From positions 31,030 through 95,029 of the forward strand of contig NZ_PPDE01000006.1 of the NCBI RefSeq assembly GCF_002959915.1: 64,000 nt of DNA. The letters run 5' to 3'. Shown here one piece after another: positions 14,836 to 23,995 of this stretch. Numbering within the stretch: position 1 is the first letter of the stretch; each line of letters begins with the position of its first letter. This DNA is from Veillonella atypica KON (lineage in GTDB: Bacteria > Bacillota > Negativicutes > Veillonellales > Veillonellaceae). The notes under the pieces are model-generated. The model was given only the letters and a program-made list of their open reading frames with translations, made no database searches and was not told where the DNA came from. The position numbers were made by a program, and so were the translations under genes.

Positions 14836-17800
14836 CTAGTTAATCACAAATTTTGCCGTACTACCTTCATCACCACGTGTGACCTCTAAATGGGCAGGTA
14901 TCCGCGTCTTTAACTCAGGTACATGGGAGATCATGCCGATAAGGCGCCCCGATGATTGTAGTTGTACCAATGTTTCCATAGCGAGCTCCAATGTATCAGG
15001 ATCAAGTGTACCAAACCCTTCATCAATGAACATCGTATCCATATGAATACCACCGGCATAACTTTGAATCACGTCGGCAAGACCTAAGGCAAGTGCCATA
15101 GAGGCCAAGAATGTTTCTCCCCCTGACAAGGTATTCGCAGGTCTAGATTGTCCTGTGAAAGCGTCCATTACGGCCAAATCAAGGCCTTGCTTACCACGGC
15201 CGCCACCGGTATAGTCTGAACGCTCCAAAGAGTAACGGCTACGGCTCATCTTTTGAAGACGTAAATTGGCTGCATAAACAACCTCATCTAAAATGGCCCC
15301 CAATACATAGCGCTCAAAGGTGACATTTTTAAAACCTTGTTCACCCCCATTAGCGAGATCATTCAATCGACTTAAGAAGGCTACCTTCTCTCGGGCCTCC
15401 CCCATAGCCGATTCAATTTCCTCTAGTGAAGCAAGTGTAGTTTCTATATGCTGTGTTTCTTTATCCCAAGCCGCTAAATGGCCCACCAATGTATCACGAC
15501 GTTCTACCGCTGCATCATATACTTCATCCGAAACGGTATCGCTAGGTTTAACCACAGTCTCCGTAGTCTTTAGTGCCGCATCATATACAGCTTGTGCTGT
15601 ACTAAAGGCCTCTTCCAAGTCATATAACTTAGATTTAAAATTCTCTAACGCATTAAAGTCACTCAACGCTTCTACAAAATCAATTTCACTTAACGATATA
15701 GATTGCAATGACTGTATATATTCCCCATGGAGCGAATCAAGATTCTTTTGTTCTTCTTTTACTTGAGAAGATAAGATTTCTAGTCGACCACGTTTAGCAC
15801 TTAGCTGCCCTCGAGCCTCCTCTAATTGTTTTGTAGTCACTGTTAACTGCGCATCATACTCTTTAATTTCTGATGCTAAGAATGTCACTTGCTTACGCCA
15901 CAACTCTATATCCGTAGTAGGCAACGACTCTGATAAGGAATCTATTTTTGCTTGTACAGAACTGATACTAATCTCTAGTTCATGCAATGCTTTAAGCAAT
16001 TCATTATGCGCAAGTTCTGATTTAGCCAACGTATCCTTAGCGGTGCTTAACCTACGCTCCGCATCAGAAATAGTCTTACCTAGCTGTTCAGATTCACCAC
16101 GTAACGTTTTGAATCGTTCCATTTGAGATAACAGAACTTGTTGAAGCGATGCAAAGTTTTCCTTAGAAAAACCATCTATAGAGGACTGAAGAATCGAAAC
16201 TTGTGCGTCCATATGCTTAGATAATTCATGCATCCGCCCCACTAACGCATCCCTTTGACCAACTTCATTCGCTTGTTGTTGTAACGCTTTATCACGAACA
16301 CCTCGAGCAGCTTCAACCTCATCCTTAGTAGGATATAATTCTGGCTTAGTTGCTAAATGAGGATGTTCTGTAGAGCCACATACTGGGCAAGGCTCATCTT
16401 CTTTCACGAAAGGAACCAGTTCATACGCGCGCCCTTCTTGCATTAAATGCTCTAGCCGCTCTAAATGTACCTTCGCCTCTTTCACTGTTTTATCAAGAGC
16501 TGCTAATGTCTCATCCTTAATGTCGATTTCTTTTTGAACCTGACTAATTTCTTCTACCAACTCAGAATATCTGTGCACATGATTAAGCTGTTCTTGAATA
16601 ACAGGAACCTGCTCCAGTAGTGTACTATTCTCTTGAAAGCGTTTACGTAAACCCTCAACATCTACTTCTATCTGTTTGATGAGCTGGCGTTGTATCTCTA
16701 GGTCAGCTTCACTCTTTTTACTATCCAATTGTTTTACATTACCACGTAGTGTAGATATCTTTTTTTTCAACAATCCTAACTCATCAAACTTTTCAGACTG
16801 TTGTTGGAGTTGAGCCAAAGTAGTCCTCTTAGATTGTATCGTCTCAGCTTGAGATTCTAACGCTTCATGAGCCTCTATACAATTAGTCTCATGTCGAGTA
16901 GCAGTGTCCACACTTTTTTCTGCATCGGACAGTGCCCGTTCTAATGTTGTTAAACTAGACTGTTTATCAATGTATTGTTGATACAATGCATGAACTGGAG
17001 ATAAGGAATTGAGGAATTGAACCTTTTCACTCAATTGTGTGCGTTCAGGTTCTTTAGCTTTCACCAAATCTAATCGAGATGTAGCCTGTGCTAGAGATTG
17101 TTGCGCTTGATTATATAGGGCCCACTCCTTACGCAAGGCATTAAATTGTTCTACCTCATTAACAGCCCTATCTCGTTCTACTACAAGTACATCACGATGT
17201 GGTACTCGATTAGATAATAGTTCACGTACATGTTCGACAGTTAGCACTGGAGTCTCTTCATCGTGAGGAATAGACTGTATCAACGCCGTTTGTTTCATCA
17301 AATTTTCTTCAATGCCAGCTTTTGCATCATCATAAGCTGATTTAAGAGCCTCTTGTAGTTTTCGATATAACTCTGTTCTAAAGAGCGTATGTAGTAATTC
17401 CTCCCGTTCATTTGTAGAGGCCACAAGGAGTTTTCTGAATTCCCCTTGTGGCAATAGAACCACTTGTAAAAATTGATCCTTCCGAAAACCTATGATTCGT
17501 TGAATCGTATCGCGAATGTCAGCCGCAGAGGTGGCGATAATCTTCCACTCACCAGCTTTCATTTCATAGACAGTGGCACTAGCGTTCTGTTCGCGCATAC
17601 CTGTACCGCGTTTTTTGGCTACCATCTGTTTTGGTAATCTTTCAACACGATATTGAGCATCTCCGATGGCAAAGGAAAAGTCTACACGCGTCATCCGCTC
17701 AGGTTCCGCAAAATCGCTGCGAATAGCATCAGTTTTACGCGCTTCTCCGCTAGGCTCACCATATAAGGCGTACACCATAGCATCTAAAATGGAGGTTTTT

Positions 17801-17919
17801 CCTGCTCCTGTGGGTCCGGAGATGAGGAACATAGAATGATTCTCTAATTCGCTAAAATCTAAGGCAACCGAATCTCGATACGGACCAAAGGCTTCTATAG
17901 TTAAAGATATAGGCTTCAT
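14836..17919 (-). CDS. sbcC: Exonuclease subunit SbcC
   Basis: A 1027-residue SMC-like ATPase (Rad50 family). It works with SbcD to cleave hairpins and protein-blocked DNA ends at stalled forks. Seen in order: N-terminal Walker A GPTGAGKTS (about 35-43), a long coiled coil broken by the zinc hook CPVCGSTEHP (about residue 510), then a second coiled coil, the ABC signature NTLSGGETFLASMALALGL (about 928-946) and Walker B with its glutamate, MFIDEGFGTLD. Length is normal. It directly follows sbcD with no gap between the stop and the ATG, so both are one operon. Confidence 0.97.
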   Translation of the reverse strand: MKPISLTIEAFGPYRDSVALDFSELENHSMFLISGPTGAGKTSILDAMVYALYGEPSGEARKTDAIRSDFAEPERMTRVDFSFAIGDAQYRVERLPKQMVAKKRGTGMREQNASATVYEMKAGEWKIIATSAADIRDTIQRIIGFRKDQFLQVVLLPQGEFRKLLVASTNEREELLHTLFRTELYRKLQEALKSAYDDAKAGIEENLMKQTALIQSIPHDEETPVLTVEHVRELLSNRVPHRDVLVVERDRAVNEVEQFNALRKEWALYNQAQQSLAQATSRLDLVKAKEPERTQLSEKVQFLNSLSPVHALYQQYIDKQSSLTTLERALSDAEKSVDTATRHETNCIEAHEALESQAETIQSKRTTLAQLQQQSEKFDELGLLKKKISTLRGNVKQLDSKKSEADLEIQRQLIKQIEVDVEGLRKRFQENSTLLEQVPVIQEQLNHVHRYSELVEEISQVQKEIDIKDETLAALDKTVKEAKVHLERLEHLMQEGRAYELVPFVKEDEPCPVCGSTEHPHLATKPELYPTKDEVEAARGVRDKALQQQANEVGQRDALVGRMHELSKHMDAQVSILQSSIDGFSKENFASLQQVLLSQMERFKTLRGESEQLGKTISDAERRLSTAKDTLAKSELAHNELLKALHELEISISSVQAKIDSLSESLPTTDIELWRKQVTFLASEIKEYDAQLTVTTKQLEEARGQLSAKRGRLEILSSQVKEEQKNLDSLHGEYIQSLQSISLSEIDFVEALSDFNALENFKSKLYDLEEAFSTAQAVYDAALKTTETVVKPSDTVSDEVYDAAVERRDTLVGHLAAWDKETQHIETTLASLEEIESAMGEAREKVAFLSRLNDLANGGEQGFKNVTFERYVLGAILDEVVYAANLRLQKMSRSRYSLERSDYTGGGRGKQGLDLAVMDAFTGQSRPANTLSGGETFLASMALALGLADVIQSYAGGIHMDTMFIDEGFGTLDPDTLELAMETLVQLQSSGRLIGMISHVPELKTRIPAHLEVTRGDEGSTAKFVIN

Positions 17920-19155
17920 CTAGTCCTCCTTTAAAATTCGATCCCATACAGAGTTGATATATTGTTGCTCACGCTCTGTTAAGGGGTTCTTCCACACGGT
18001 TTCAGCAAACTGATTAAATAATTCACGCTCGTTTAACTCTTTAAATACGGCATCCCCCCTATCTACCACAGGTGTTGCTATGCGCCCTGCCAATTCAATG
18101 GTCATACATCGGTGATAGACCTGACGCAACTTAGCCATGCCATCCATGATAGGCATCGTATCTAGAAGGCGTGCCTGCACGTAATCATCCTTATGTTTCT
18201 TTTGGAGGGCTGTATTATTTAAAAGGTCCTCAAAATAACCTTCCAAGATGACTACATCCCGCTTCGCCTCTACAGGGATTGTACTAATATCTACATTCCC
18301 GTTTGTATCCATATCAATAATGGTAAAAGATTTCTTCTGCCCATGTTCATCAAAGGAATACTTCAATGGCGATCCGCTATAGCGAATATGGTCTGCCCCC
18401 ATCCGTTGCGGTCCATGTAAATGTCCAAGAGCTGTATAGTGAAAGTTTTTAAAAACGTGAGGGCTCACCTGTTCACTACCACCTACAGACAATGTTCGTT
18501 CCGAACCACCTACTTCGCCACCCATTACAAAGGCGTGACCGATGGCAATGCTACGCATCTGTTTTGGCACTTGTTTATATAGATAATCACTCCAAGACTG
18601 ATACATTTGGTCATAATTATGTAAATTAAGTGCGACCGCTTCTTGATCCTTATCATCTACATAGGAAAACAAAGTATCCTCAGCCGTATCCGTATCAACT
18701 GGTTTTGATTCACTGGAGCTCAGTCCCAAAGCGTCACCTATACGACGAGGTTCGCTAAACGGCATAGGACAAATGGCCACCCTACCATCAGCGCCTTCAA
18801 ATTCAAAGGGTTGTAATGCATGATGAGGGGAGCCCCAAATATGAATGCCCGATTCACTTAGCATAGATCGTCCCACTTCAAGGCGTTCCGCTCCATCGTG
18901 GTTTCCACTCACTACAAATAGAGGGACCTTATAATCCATAGCGAGACGAGTAATGATAGAGTCCCATAATTCAATAGCTTCAATGGGTGGTACCGCCCTA
19001 TCAAATACATCCCCTGCCAGCAAAATGCCATCGATTTTTTCTTCTTTCAAAATAGTAAAGAACTGATGCTCCAACACATGAGCTTGGTCATCTGTTAAAT
19101 ACTGACCATAAAAAATACGCCCCAAATGCCAATCCGCAGTATGTAAAAAACGCAT
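17920..19155 (-). CDS. sbcD: Exonuclease subunit SbcD
   Basis: A 411-residue metallophosphoesterase (Mre11 family), the nuclease partner of SbcC. The dimetal site is visible: HTADWHLGR (Asp8, His10), LLAGDVFDRA (Asp49), VSGNHDGAE (Asn85, His86) and the later IGHAFVMGGEVGGSERTL and YTALGHLHGPQ histidines. Capping-domain length is usual. The start is preceded by AAAGGGGGG. It forms an operon with sbcC. Terminator-like sequence is not evident upstream; a promoter probably lies in the AT-rich 19,156-19,238 gap. Confidence 0.97.
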   Translation of the reverse strand: MRFLHTADWHLGRIFYGQYLTDDQAHVLEHQFFTILKEEKIDGILLAGDVFDRAVPPIEAIELWDSIITRLAMDYKVPLFVVSGNHDGAERLEVGRSMLSESGIHIWGSPHHALQPFEFEGADGRVAICPMPFSEPRRIGDALGLSSSESKPVDTDTAEDTLFSYVDDKDQEAVALNLHNYDQMYQSWSDYLYKQVPKQMRSIAIGHAFVMGGEVGGSERTLSVGGSEQVSPHVFKNFHYTALGHLHGPQRMGADHIRYSGSPLKYSFDEHGQKKSFTIIDMDTNGNVDISTIPVEAKRDVVILEGYFEDLLNNTALQKKHKDDYVQARLLDTMPIMDGMAKLRQVYHRCMTIELAGRIATPVVDRGDAVFKELNERELFNQFAETVWKNPLTEREQQYINSVWDRILKED

Positions 19156-19238
19156 TTCATCCCCCCTTTCCAGTTCTCCCTATACCTTATATATTTAGTT
19201 TATACCAATTATTATATAACTCAATTTATTTTGCTTGA

Positions 19239-20075
19239 TTATTGATTATCTACGATAGAGCGCAACATAGCAATTTCTTTTGCATAGCCATCTAATTCAT
19301 TTGGCGTTTCTAAATAGAACGGCAAGCTCGTCAGTTTAGGATGTGTCACAATACGAGCAATTGCATCGATACCGATATGACCTTCCCCAATTTTTTCATG
19401 ACGGTCTTTATGAGCCCCCATAGGATTTTTTGAATCGTTCAAGTGAATCGCTTTCAAACGGTCGAGACCAACAATACGATCGAACTCGTCGATGACACCA
19501 TCTAAATTATTAACGATGTCATAACCACCTTCGTGAATATGGCAAGTATCTACACAAACACCCATGTACTCTTTTAATTTTACACCGTCAATAATACGAG
19601 CAATTTCTTCAAAACGAGAGCCAATTTCCGTGCCCTTACCAGCCATAACCTCTAAAAGAACCGTTGTTTTCATGCCTGGGAATAAGATTTCATTCAAGCA
19701 CTCCACGATGTATTCGATGCCTTGGTCAACACCTTGCTTTACATGACTGCCGGGATGAAAGTTATACATCTGGCCTGGTAAATATTCCATGCGTTCTAAG
19801 TCTTCTGTCATGGCTTGTTTTGCAAAAGCGCGCAAATCTTCCTTAGCTGCACACGGATTATACGTGTAAGGTGCATGGGCTAACAAGGTACCAAAGTTAT
19901 GTTCTTTCATATACGCACTAAGGCTATTCATATCCTCCACATCGAGAGCACGCATGCTACCACCGCGCGGATTGCGTGTAAAGTATTGGAATGTATTGCC
20001 CCCAATTTTGGTAGCTTCCTTTCCCATATGTAAATACCCTTTTGATATTGATAAATGTGAACCTATAATAAACAT
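19239..20075 (-). CDS. nfo: Endonuclease IV (AP endonuclease)
   Basis: A 278-residue TIM-barrel AP endonuclease. It cuts 5' of abasic sites and removes blocked 3' ends in base-excision repair. Trinuclear zinc ligands are in place: the His in [11 protein letters not shown], Glu in [15 protein letters not shown], Asp and His in [15 protein letters not shown] and the [22 protein letters not shown] block. N-terminus [10 protein letters not shown] is typical. It lies downstream of the PerR-like gene with a terminator between them, so it is probably a separate transcript, though a PerR link to oxidative damage repair would make sense. Confidence 0.97.
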   Translation of the reverse strand: MFIIGSHLSISKGYLHMGKEATKIGGNTFQYFTRNPRGGSMRALDVEDMNSLSAYMKEHNFGTLLAHAPYTYNPCAAKEDLRAFAKQAMTEDLERMEYLPGQMYNFHPGSHVKQGVDQGIEYIVECLNEILFPGMKTTVLLEVMAGKGTEIGSRFEEIARIIDGVKLKEYMGVCVDTCHIHEGGYDIVNNLDGVIDEFDRIVGLDRLKAIHLNDSKNPMGAHKDRHEKIGEGHIGIDAIARIVTHPKLTSLPFYLETPNELDGYAKEIAMLRSIVDNQ

Positions 20076-20104
20076 TAAATTTCCTTTCCACTCTATTTTT
20101 ACTC

Positions 20105-20136
20105 AAAAACCCCCTGCATGAGTATACGCAGGGGGC
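20105..20136 (-). terminator. Terminator of the Fur-family gene
   Basis: On the minus strand an eight-base stem, CCCCCTGC paired with GCAGGGGG, is followed by TTTTTG, six bases after the regulator's stop codon. Confidence 0.85.
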
Positions 20137-20141
20137 GTCTG

Positions 20142-20561
20142 TTAGTGACTTTCTTTTTTTGCACATTCTGGGCATACGCCTTCGAATGTAATTTGCTGTC
20201 CTGTAATTTGATAAGCACTAGCTTTTCCAGCAATATCAGCAATAGCATGTAGATCGACATTCATCATATCTTCTACCTTGTTACAACGAACACAGCGAAT
20301 ATGTGCATGAGCTGTTGTATCCCAATCATAATGTGCGCGTTCATCGCCCACTTCCAATACCTTAACAAGGCCAATTTTTTCAAAAATCTCCATCGTTTTG
20401 TATACGGTTGCTAAACTCATGCTTGGATGTGTAGGACGCAAGCTATGATAAATCATCTCTGCTGTTGGGTGATTGTGATGACCACGCAAAGCATCATAAA
20501 TTGCAATTCGTTGAGGGGTTACCTTAAACCCTTCGCTTCGCAAAATTTGTGCGATATCCAT
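20142..20561 (-). CDS. Fur-family regulator, PerR-like
   Basis: A 139-residue Fur-superfamily repressor. The winged helix is clear (EGFKVTPQRIAIYDALRGHHNHPTA, then ATVYKTMEIFEKIGLV). The structural zinc site is formed by CVRCNK and CPECAKK. The regulatory site region reads HYDWDTTAHAHIRC; the Asp of the YD pair stands where PerR has Asp85 and Fur/Zur have Glu, so peroxide sensing is the best guess, but Fur cannot be excluded by eye. The promoter region contains an AT-rich dyad at 20,617-20,639 that suits autoregulation. Its terminator precedes nfo. Confidence 0.85.
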   Translation of the reverse strand: MDIAQILRSEGFKVTPQRIAIYDALRGHHNHPTAEMIYHSLRPTHPSMSLATVYKTMEIFEKIGLVKVLEVGDERAHYDWDTTAHAHIRCVRCNKVEDMMNVDLHAIADIAGKASAYQITGQQITFEGVCPECAKKESH

Positions 20562-20616
20562 AATAATCTACCTTTCTCCACTTGGAAACATATCGGTACT
20601 CTATGGTCCATTTTCA

Positions 20617-20639
20617 AACAATAATTATTATTTATTGTA
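20617..20639. promoter_or_regulatory. Candidate PerR/Fur box upstream of the regulator
   Basis: AACAATAATTATTATTTATTG is close to the TTATAATnATTATAA consensus and lies about 60 bases upstream of the regulator start, where it could mediate autoregulation. The match is by eye. Confidence 0.45.
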
Positions 20640-20665
20640 CCATTCTAGTAGATTTTAAGCAATAA

Positions 20666-20694
20666 AAAACGTGGATTTATACAATCCACGTTTT
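20666..20694 (-). terminator. Terminator of the DEAD-box helicase gene
   Basis: A 12-bp perfect stem, AAAACGTGGATT/AATCCACGTTTT with loop TATAC; on the minus strand it is followed by TTATT. It lies 61 bases beyond the helicase stop. Confidence 0.8.
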
Positions 20695-20755
20695 CATAAC
20701 TTATGTTCAATAGCAATCCTACTATGAATATACATTAAACAAAGTTCATACCATA

Positions 20756-22327
20756 TTAGTCTTTAAAGTATGGTTTAAAACCTTCGCTTTGATGACGAGG
20801 TTTACGATCGGCTCTAGGACGGTCGCTACGACGATCATCACGACGACGGCTATCACGGCGGTCACCTTTGCGATCATCACGACTGCGGCGCGGACGGTCA
20901 TCACGACGACGATCACCATCGCGGCGGCGGTCTCCATCGCGGCGGCGGTCTCCATCACGGCGACGACGATCACCACGACCACCTTCACGGCGACGACGCA
21001 CGCGTAAAGGCTTTTCTTCTGTAATATTTACAGGTGTTGTATCCGGTTCTTTCGTAAGCAACTTAAGTGCTGCCGCAATCAATGTAACAGAATCAGTGTC
21101 ATTCAACAACTCTTCTGCATTCACCTTAAATGGTGCCAACTCTTCTGTATTGCCAGCCATTTCAATTAAGCTTTCAACAGCAAGACGTTGTTGACCTTCC
21201 AAAACTTCGCCCAAAGATGGAGCACGACGTTTTGCAATTTTACGTTTTGTTAAACGTTCAATAGCATGAAGGTGTTCAATTTCACGAGGGATAACAAATG
21301 TATAGGCTTCGCCTGCCTTACCTGCACGACCTGTACGACCTACACGGTGCGTATAGCTTTCAGGATCTTGTGGCAAATCATAGTTATATACATGAGATAC
21401 GCCGGAAATATCAAGGCCACGAGCAGCCACATCAGTAGCTACAAGAATGTCAATTGTACCTTCTCGGAATTGACGAATTACACTATCACGTTTTTGTTGT
21501 GATAAATCACCATGGATACCTTCCGCCATATAGCCACGTTTTTTAAGAGCTTCTGTTACTTCATCAACACGACGTTTCGTACGTGTAAAGATGATAGCCA
21601 ACTCTGGCGCTTGTAAGTCGAACAAACGGCACAACACGTCAAATTTTTGACGGTCTTGTACTTCGATATAGTATTGTTCGATAAGATCCATCGTTACTTG
21701 CGTAGGTTTCATACGAATCAACGTTGGTTCTGTAAGGTATGTTTCTGCTAACTCGCGAATCGCCTTAGGCATTGTTGCAGAGAATAGCAATGTTTGGTGA
21801 TCTTCTGGGATAGCCCCTAAAATTTTGTTGATGTCATCTACAAAGCCCATGTTTAACATTTCATCAGCTTCGTCAAGAACGACAATCTTAACGTCTTCAA
21901 ATTTAATAGAACCGCGGTCCATATGGTCCATCAATCGGCCTGGTGTGGCAACAATGATTTGCGGATTCTTTTTCAATGCACGGAATTGACGGTTAATATC
22001 TTGGCCACCATAGATAGGTAATGCCGTAATATCCGTATACTGAGCCATTTTATTAAGCTCTTCTGCTACTTGAATAGCTAATTCTCGTGTAGGGGACAAA
22101 ATCACTACTTGAACGTGACGATTACTGCCGTCTACGCGTTCCAATACAGGTAGGCCAAAGGCCGCTGTCTTACCAGTACCTGTTTGAGCTTGACCGATCA
22201 TGTCTTTACCGCTCATGGCAACTGGGATAGCTTCCTGTTGAATTGGCGTAGGCTCTTCAAAGCCCATATCGTTTAACGCACGTAGAACAGGTTCGCTAAT
22301 CATTAATTGTTCAAATTTTTCTAACAT
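20756..22327 (-). CDS. DEAD-box RNA helicase, CshA/DeaD type
   Basis: A 523-residue ATP-dependent RNA helicase. Q motif ([18 protein letters not shown]), Walker A AQTGTGKT (47-54), [12 protein letters not shown] box ([11 protein letters not shown], about 150), SAT, and [10 protein letters not shown] (about 320) are all present. It remodels structured RNA, in ribosome assembly and in degradosome-linked decay, and related genes are cold-induced. The last 70 residues are an Arg/Asp-rich tail with near-perfect RRRDGD repeats (about 460-500), likely an RNA-binding low-complexity tail. The leader holds a small hairpin (GCGCA...TGCGC at about 22,350-22,368), 13 bases before AGGAGG. Confidence 0.93.
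   Translation of the reverse strand: MLEKFEQLMISEPVLRALNDMGFEEPTPIQQEAIPVAMSGKDMIGQAQTGTGKTAAFGLPVLERVDGSNRHVQVVILSPTRELAIQVAEELNKMAQYTDITALPIYGGQDINRQFRALKKNPQIIVATPGRLMDHMDRGSIKFEDVKIVVLDEADEMLNMGFVDDINKILGAIPEDHQTLLFSATMPKAIRELAETYLTEPTLIRMKPTQVTMDLIEQYYIEVQDRQKFDVLCRLFDLQAPELAIIFTRTKRRVDEVTEALKKRGYMAEGIHGDLSQQKRDSVIRQFREGTIDILVATDVAARGLDISGVSHVYNYDLPQDPESYTHRVGRTGRAGKAGEAYTFVIPREIEHLHAIERLTKRKIAKRRAPSLGEVLEGQQRLAVESLIEMAGNTEELAPFKVNAEELLNDTDSVTLIAAALKLLTKEPDTTPVNITEEKPLRVRRRREGGRGDRRRRDGDRRRDGDRRRDGDRRRDDRPRRSRDDRKGDRRDSRRRDDRRSDRPRADRKPRHQSEGFKPYFKD
20911..20972 (-). repeat. 18-bp tandem repeat in the helicase tail
   Basis: About three units of an 18-base repeat (TCCATCGCGGCGGCGGTC on the plus strand) encode the RRRDGD repeats. 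Such a tract can gain or lose units in frame by slippage. Confidence 0.75.
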
Positions 22328-22584
22328 CTAAATGTGTTTCCTCCTATCGCGCACGAATTATGCGCGTTAGAATAGTATATCATATTTCAATGGTGAAAGC
22401 TATTACATCAAATGTATTTTCTAATGCATATATTCATGAATCCTAATCAACTATATGAGTAAACATATAATTTAGGTATAATATAATTAAAAGAATGTAC
22501 TTCAAATTACCACAATAATTAAGCAATGCCTGTTAAGCAATTACGATTTAATGAACTTTCTAAAGTAGTATAAAAGGAATACCA

Positions 22585-23172
22585 ATGAAACCATTTACTC
22601 TTAAACGATTTGTATTATTACCATTAATCATATTCTCCCTCATAATGACAACAGGTTGTCATCTTCTCTCCCATTACAGTGAGGATGAGGTACACCAATA
22701 TATAAATAAGAACTATCCTAATCTGACCTATCACCTAGCGTCACGAAGGGGCAATACATGGCAAGTCACCTTTGACAAATATCCACAAATGCCCATTGAA
22801 ATATCTGAAGTCTTGCACACCTCTGCACCTGTTATACCACAAGTTGAGCGAATACTGATAACCAATATCCCGTTTATAACTGCATTCCCATTAATGAAAA
22901 ACTATCTAACAGCAGAAGAATTATCCTATGCTACATACGATACATCTACTTTGTATATTGAAATGCCTATTCCCTATTCGGCCATAGAAAACCATGATGT
23001 AACAAATTTTTACAATCGAATGGATCAATTCTGCAAAGAATATGCTGTAACATATCCAGATTTCAAAGAAAAAATATATATTAGAGTCATCATAAAACCT
23101 TCTGATGGTTCTGATGCACCGGAAGAGTACAGAAGAATATTCCGCTTATCCCAATATCATAACCACCCGTAG
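22585..23172 (+). CDS. Lipoprotein of unknown function, 3' end in an IS hairpin
   Basis: A 195-residue exported lipoprotein. The signal peptide (FVLLPLIIFSLIMTTGC) ends in a lipobox with Cys25. The mature part is alpha/beta with few features (GNTWQVTFDKYPQMPIEIS; IYIRVIIKPSDGS). No family is recognised. The final codons and stop (AAC CAC CCG TAG) are read out of the first hairpin of the IS200-like element, so the native C-terminus may have been replaced when the element arrived; the loss is probably small because the domain looks nearly complete. No clear AGGAGG precedes the ATG. Confidence 0.75.
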   Translation: MKPFTLKRFVLLPLIIFSLIMTTGCHLLSHYSEDEVHQYINKNYPNLTYHLASRRGNTWQVTFDKYPQMPIEISEVLHTSAPVIPQVERILITNIPFITAFPLMKNYLTAEELSYATYDTSTLYIEMPIPYSAIENHDVTNFYNRMDQFCKEYAVTYPDFKEKIYIRVIIKPSDGSDAPEEYRRIFRLSQYHNHP

Positions 23173-23288
23173 AACGGGTGGTTTGCTCTGACCCTATAAG
23201 GGTCTTTCTCTAGTGGTGGCCCTCTAAAGAGGGCTTTGAATGATCTGACAACCACTCTATTACCACTGGCTGCCCCCTACTCGGGGGC
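23161..23288. repeat. Array of four short hairpins downstream of tnpA
   Basis: Four perfect hairpins lie within 128 bases: 23,161-23,183 (10-bp stem), 23,190-23,204 (GACCCT-ATA-AGGGTC), 23,219-23,234 (GCCCTC-TAAA-GAGGGC) and 23,272-23,288 (GCCCCC-TACTC-GGGGGC). The same order, with different stem sequences, is seen at 63,518-63,648. Confidence 0.85.
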
Positions 23289-23299
23289 TTTTATTTTGC

Positions 23300-23770
23300 C
23301 TATTTTACCGGCTCACCCGTAAACGGGTCGGTATATTCTTTAAAGTTTAATGTATCTTGTGCTATATCTTCTTGTAATTGATTGCGAATATACTCTTTTA
23401 TCGCTCCTTCGTATCTTCCCACTGTATCCACATAATATCCTCTACACCAGAAATGTCTATTTCCATACTTATATTTTAAATTTGCGTGTTTATCGAATAT
23501 CATGAGGCTACTTTTGCTTTTTAAATATCCCATAAAACTTGATACACTTAAATGTGGTGGAATAGTTACTAACATATGAATATGATCCGGACAGCATTCT
23601 GCCTCTATAATCTCTACATTTTTTCTATTACATAAATCTCTTAAAATTTTACCTACATCAGCTTTTATCCGTCCATAAATTATTTGCCTTCTATACTTTG
23701 GTGCAAAAACAATATGATATTTACATCTCCATTTACTATGTGATAAGCTTTTTACGTCATTCATTGACAT
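23300..23770 (-). CDS. tnpA: IS200/IS605-type TnpA transposase
   Basis: A 156-residue Y1 HUH transposase. Seen: the HUH motif HIHMLV (in CCPDHIHMLVTIPP), the catalytic Tyr in AIKEYIRNQ and the family signature FMGYLKSKSSLMIFDKH. It nicks and joins single-stranded element ends. The frame extends 40 codons upstream through the left-end hairpin, but AGGAGGTTCA precedes the ATG at 23,770, which fits the usual TnpA N-terminus (SLSHSKWRCKYHIVFAPKYRR). The coding frame is complete, so the element may be active. Confidence 0.93.
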   Translation of the reverse strand: MSMNDVKSLSHSKWRCKYHIVFAPKYRRQIIYGRIKADVGKILRDLCNRKNVEIIEAECCPDHIHMLVTIPPHLSVSSFMGYLKSKSSLMIFDKHANLKYKYGNRHFWCRGYYVDTVGRYEGAIKEYIRNQLQEDIAQDTLNFKEYTDPFTGEPVK

Positions 23771-23912
23771 TGAACCTCCTATGTTGAAATGTTGTGGTTG
23801 CCAGACCAACTTCATTTTACCACTAGGAGGTTCTTTCCTTTTCTCTAAGAATTTTTTACCGACCCCCAGTTTAACTGGGGGTTTAGTCATGCCTATTCGG
23901 CGTACAATTAAT

Positions 23913-23944
23913 AAAATAGGTGTCTCCTAAGAGGCACCTATTTT
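23913..23944 (-). terminator. Terminator after the FGE-like gene
   Basis: AAAATAGGTGtCTC...GAGgCACCTATTTT with one mismatch; T-runs on both sides. It lies between the FGE-like gene and the IS element. Confidence 0.75.
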
Positions 23945-23995
23945 AATTATGTAACAATGTTATCAATTGATACCTTAGATTTATTATATGTAACA

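Larger units (their letters stand above)
23161..23882 (-). mobile_element. IS200-like element, tnpA only
   Basis: The element runs from the hairpin AACCACCCGT-aga-ACGGGTGGTT at 23,161-23,183 to the hairpin ACCCCCAGT-TTA-ACTGGGGGT at 23,862-23,882. It contains one tnpA and no tnpB. IS200/IS605 elements have subterminal hairpins instead of inverted terminal repeats and move as single strands. Exact cleavage sites cannot be set by eye. It is about 720 bases, the usual size for an IS200 unit. The second, partial copy at 63.5 kb shares the first hairpin and the same layout. Confidence 0.8.

Noticed and set aside
20868-21194. Plus-strand Arg/Ser-rich open frame ([15 protein letters not shown])
   Set aside because: It is the antisense shadow of the RRRDGD repeats of the DEAD-box helicase; no ribosome site and no independent support.
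23161-23288. tnpB guide (omega) RNA
   Set aside because: No TnpB or IscB frame is present; the hairpins better fit element ends or structured flanks.
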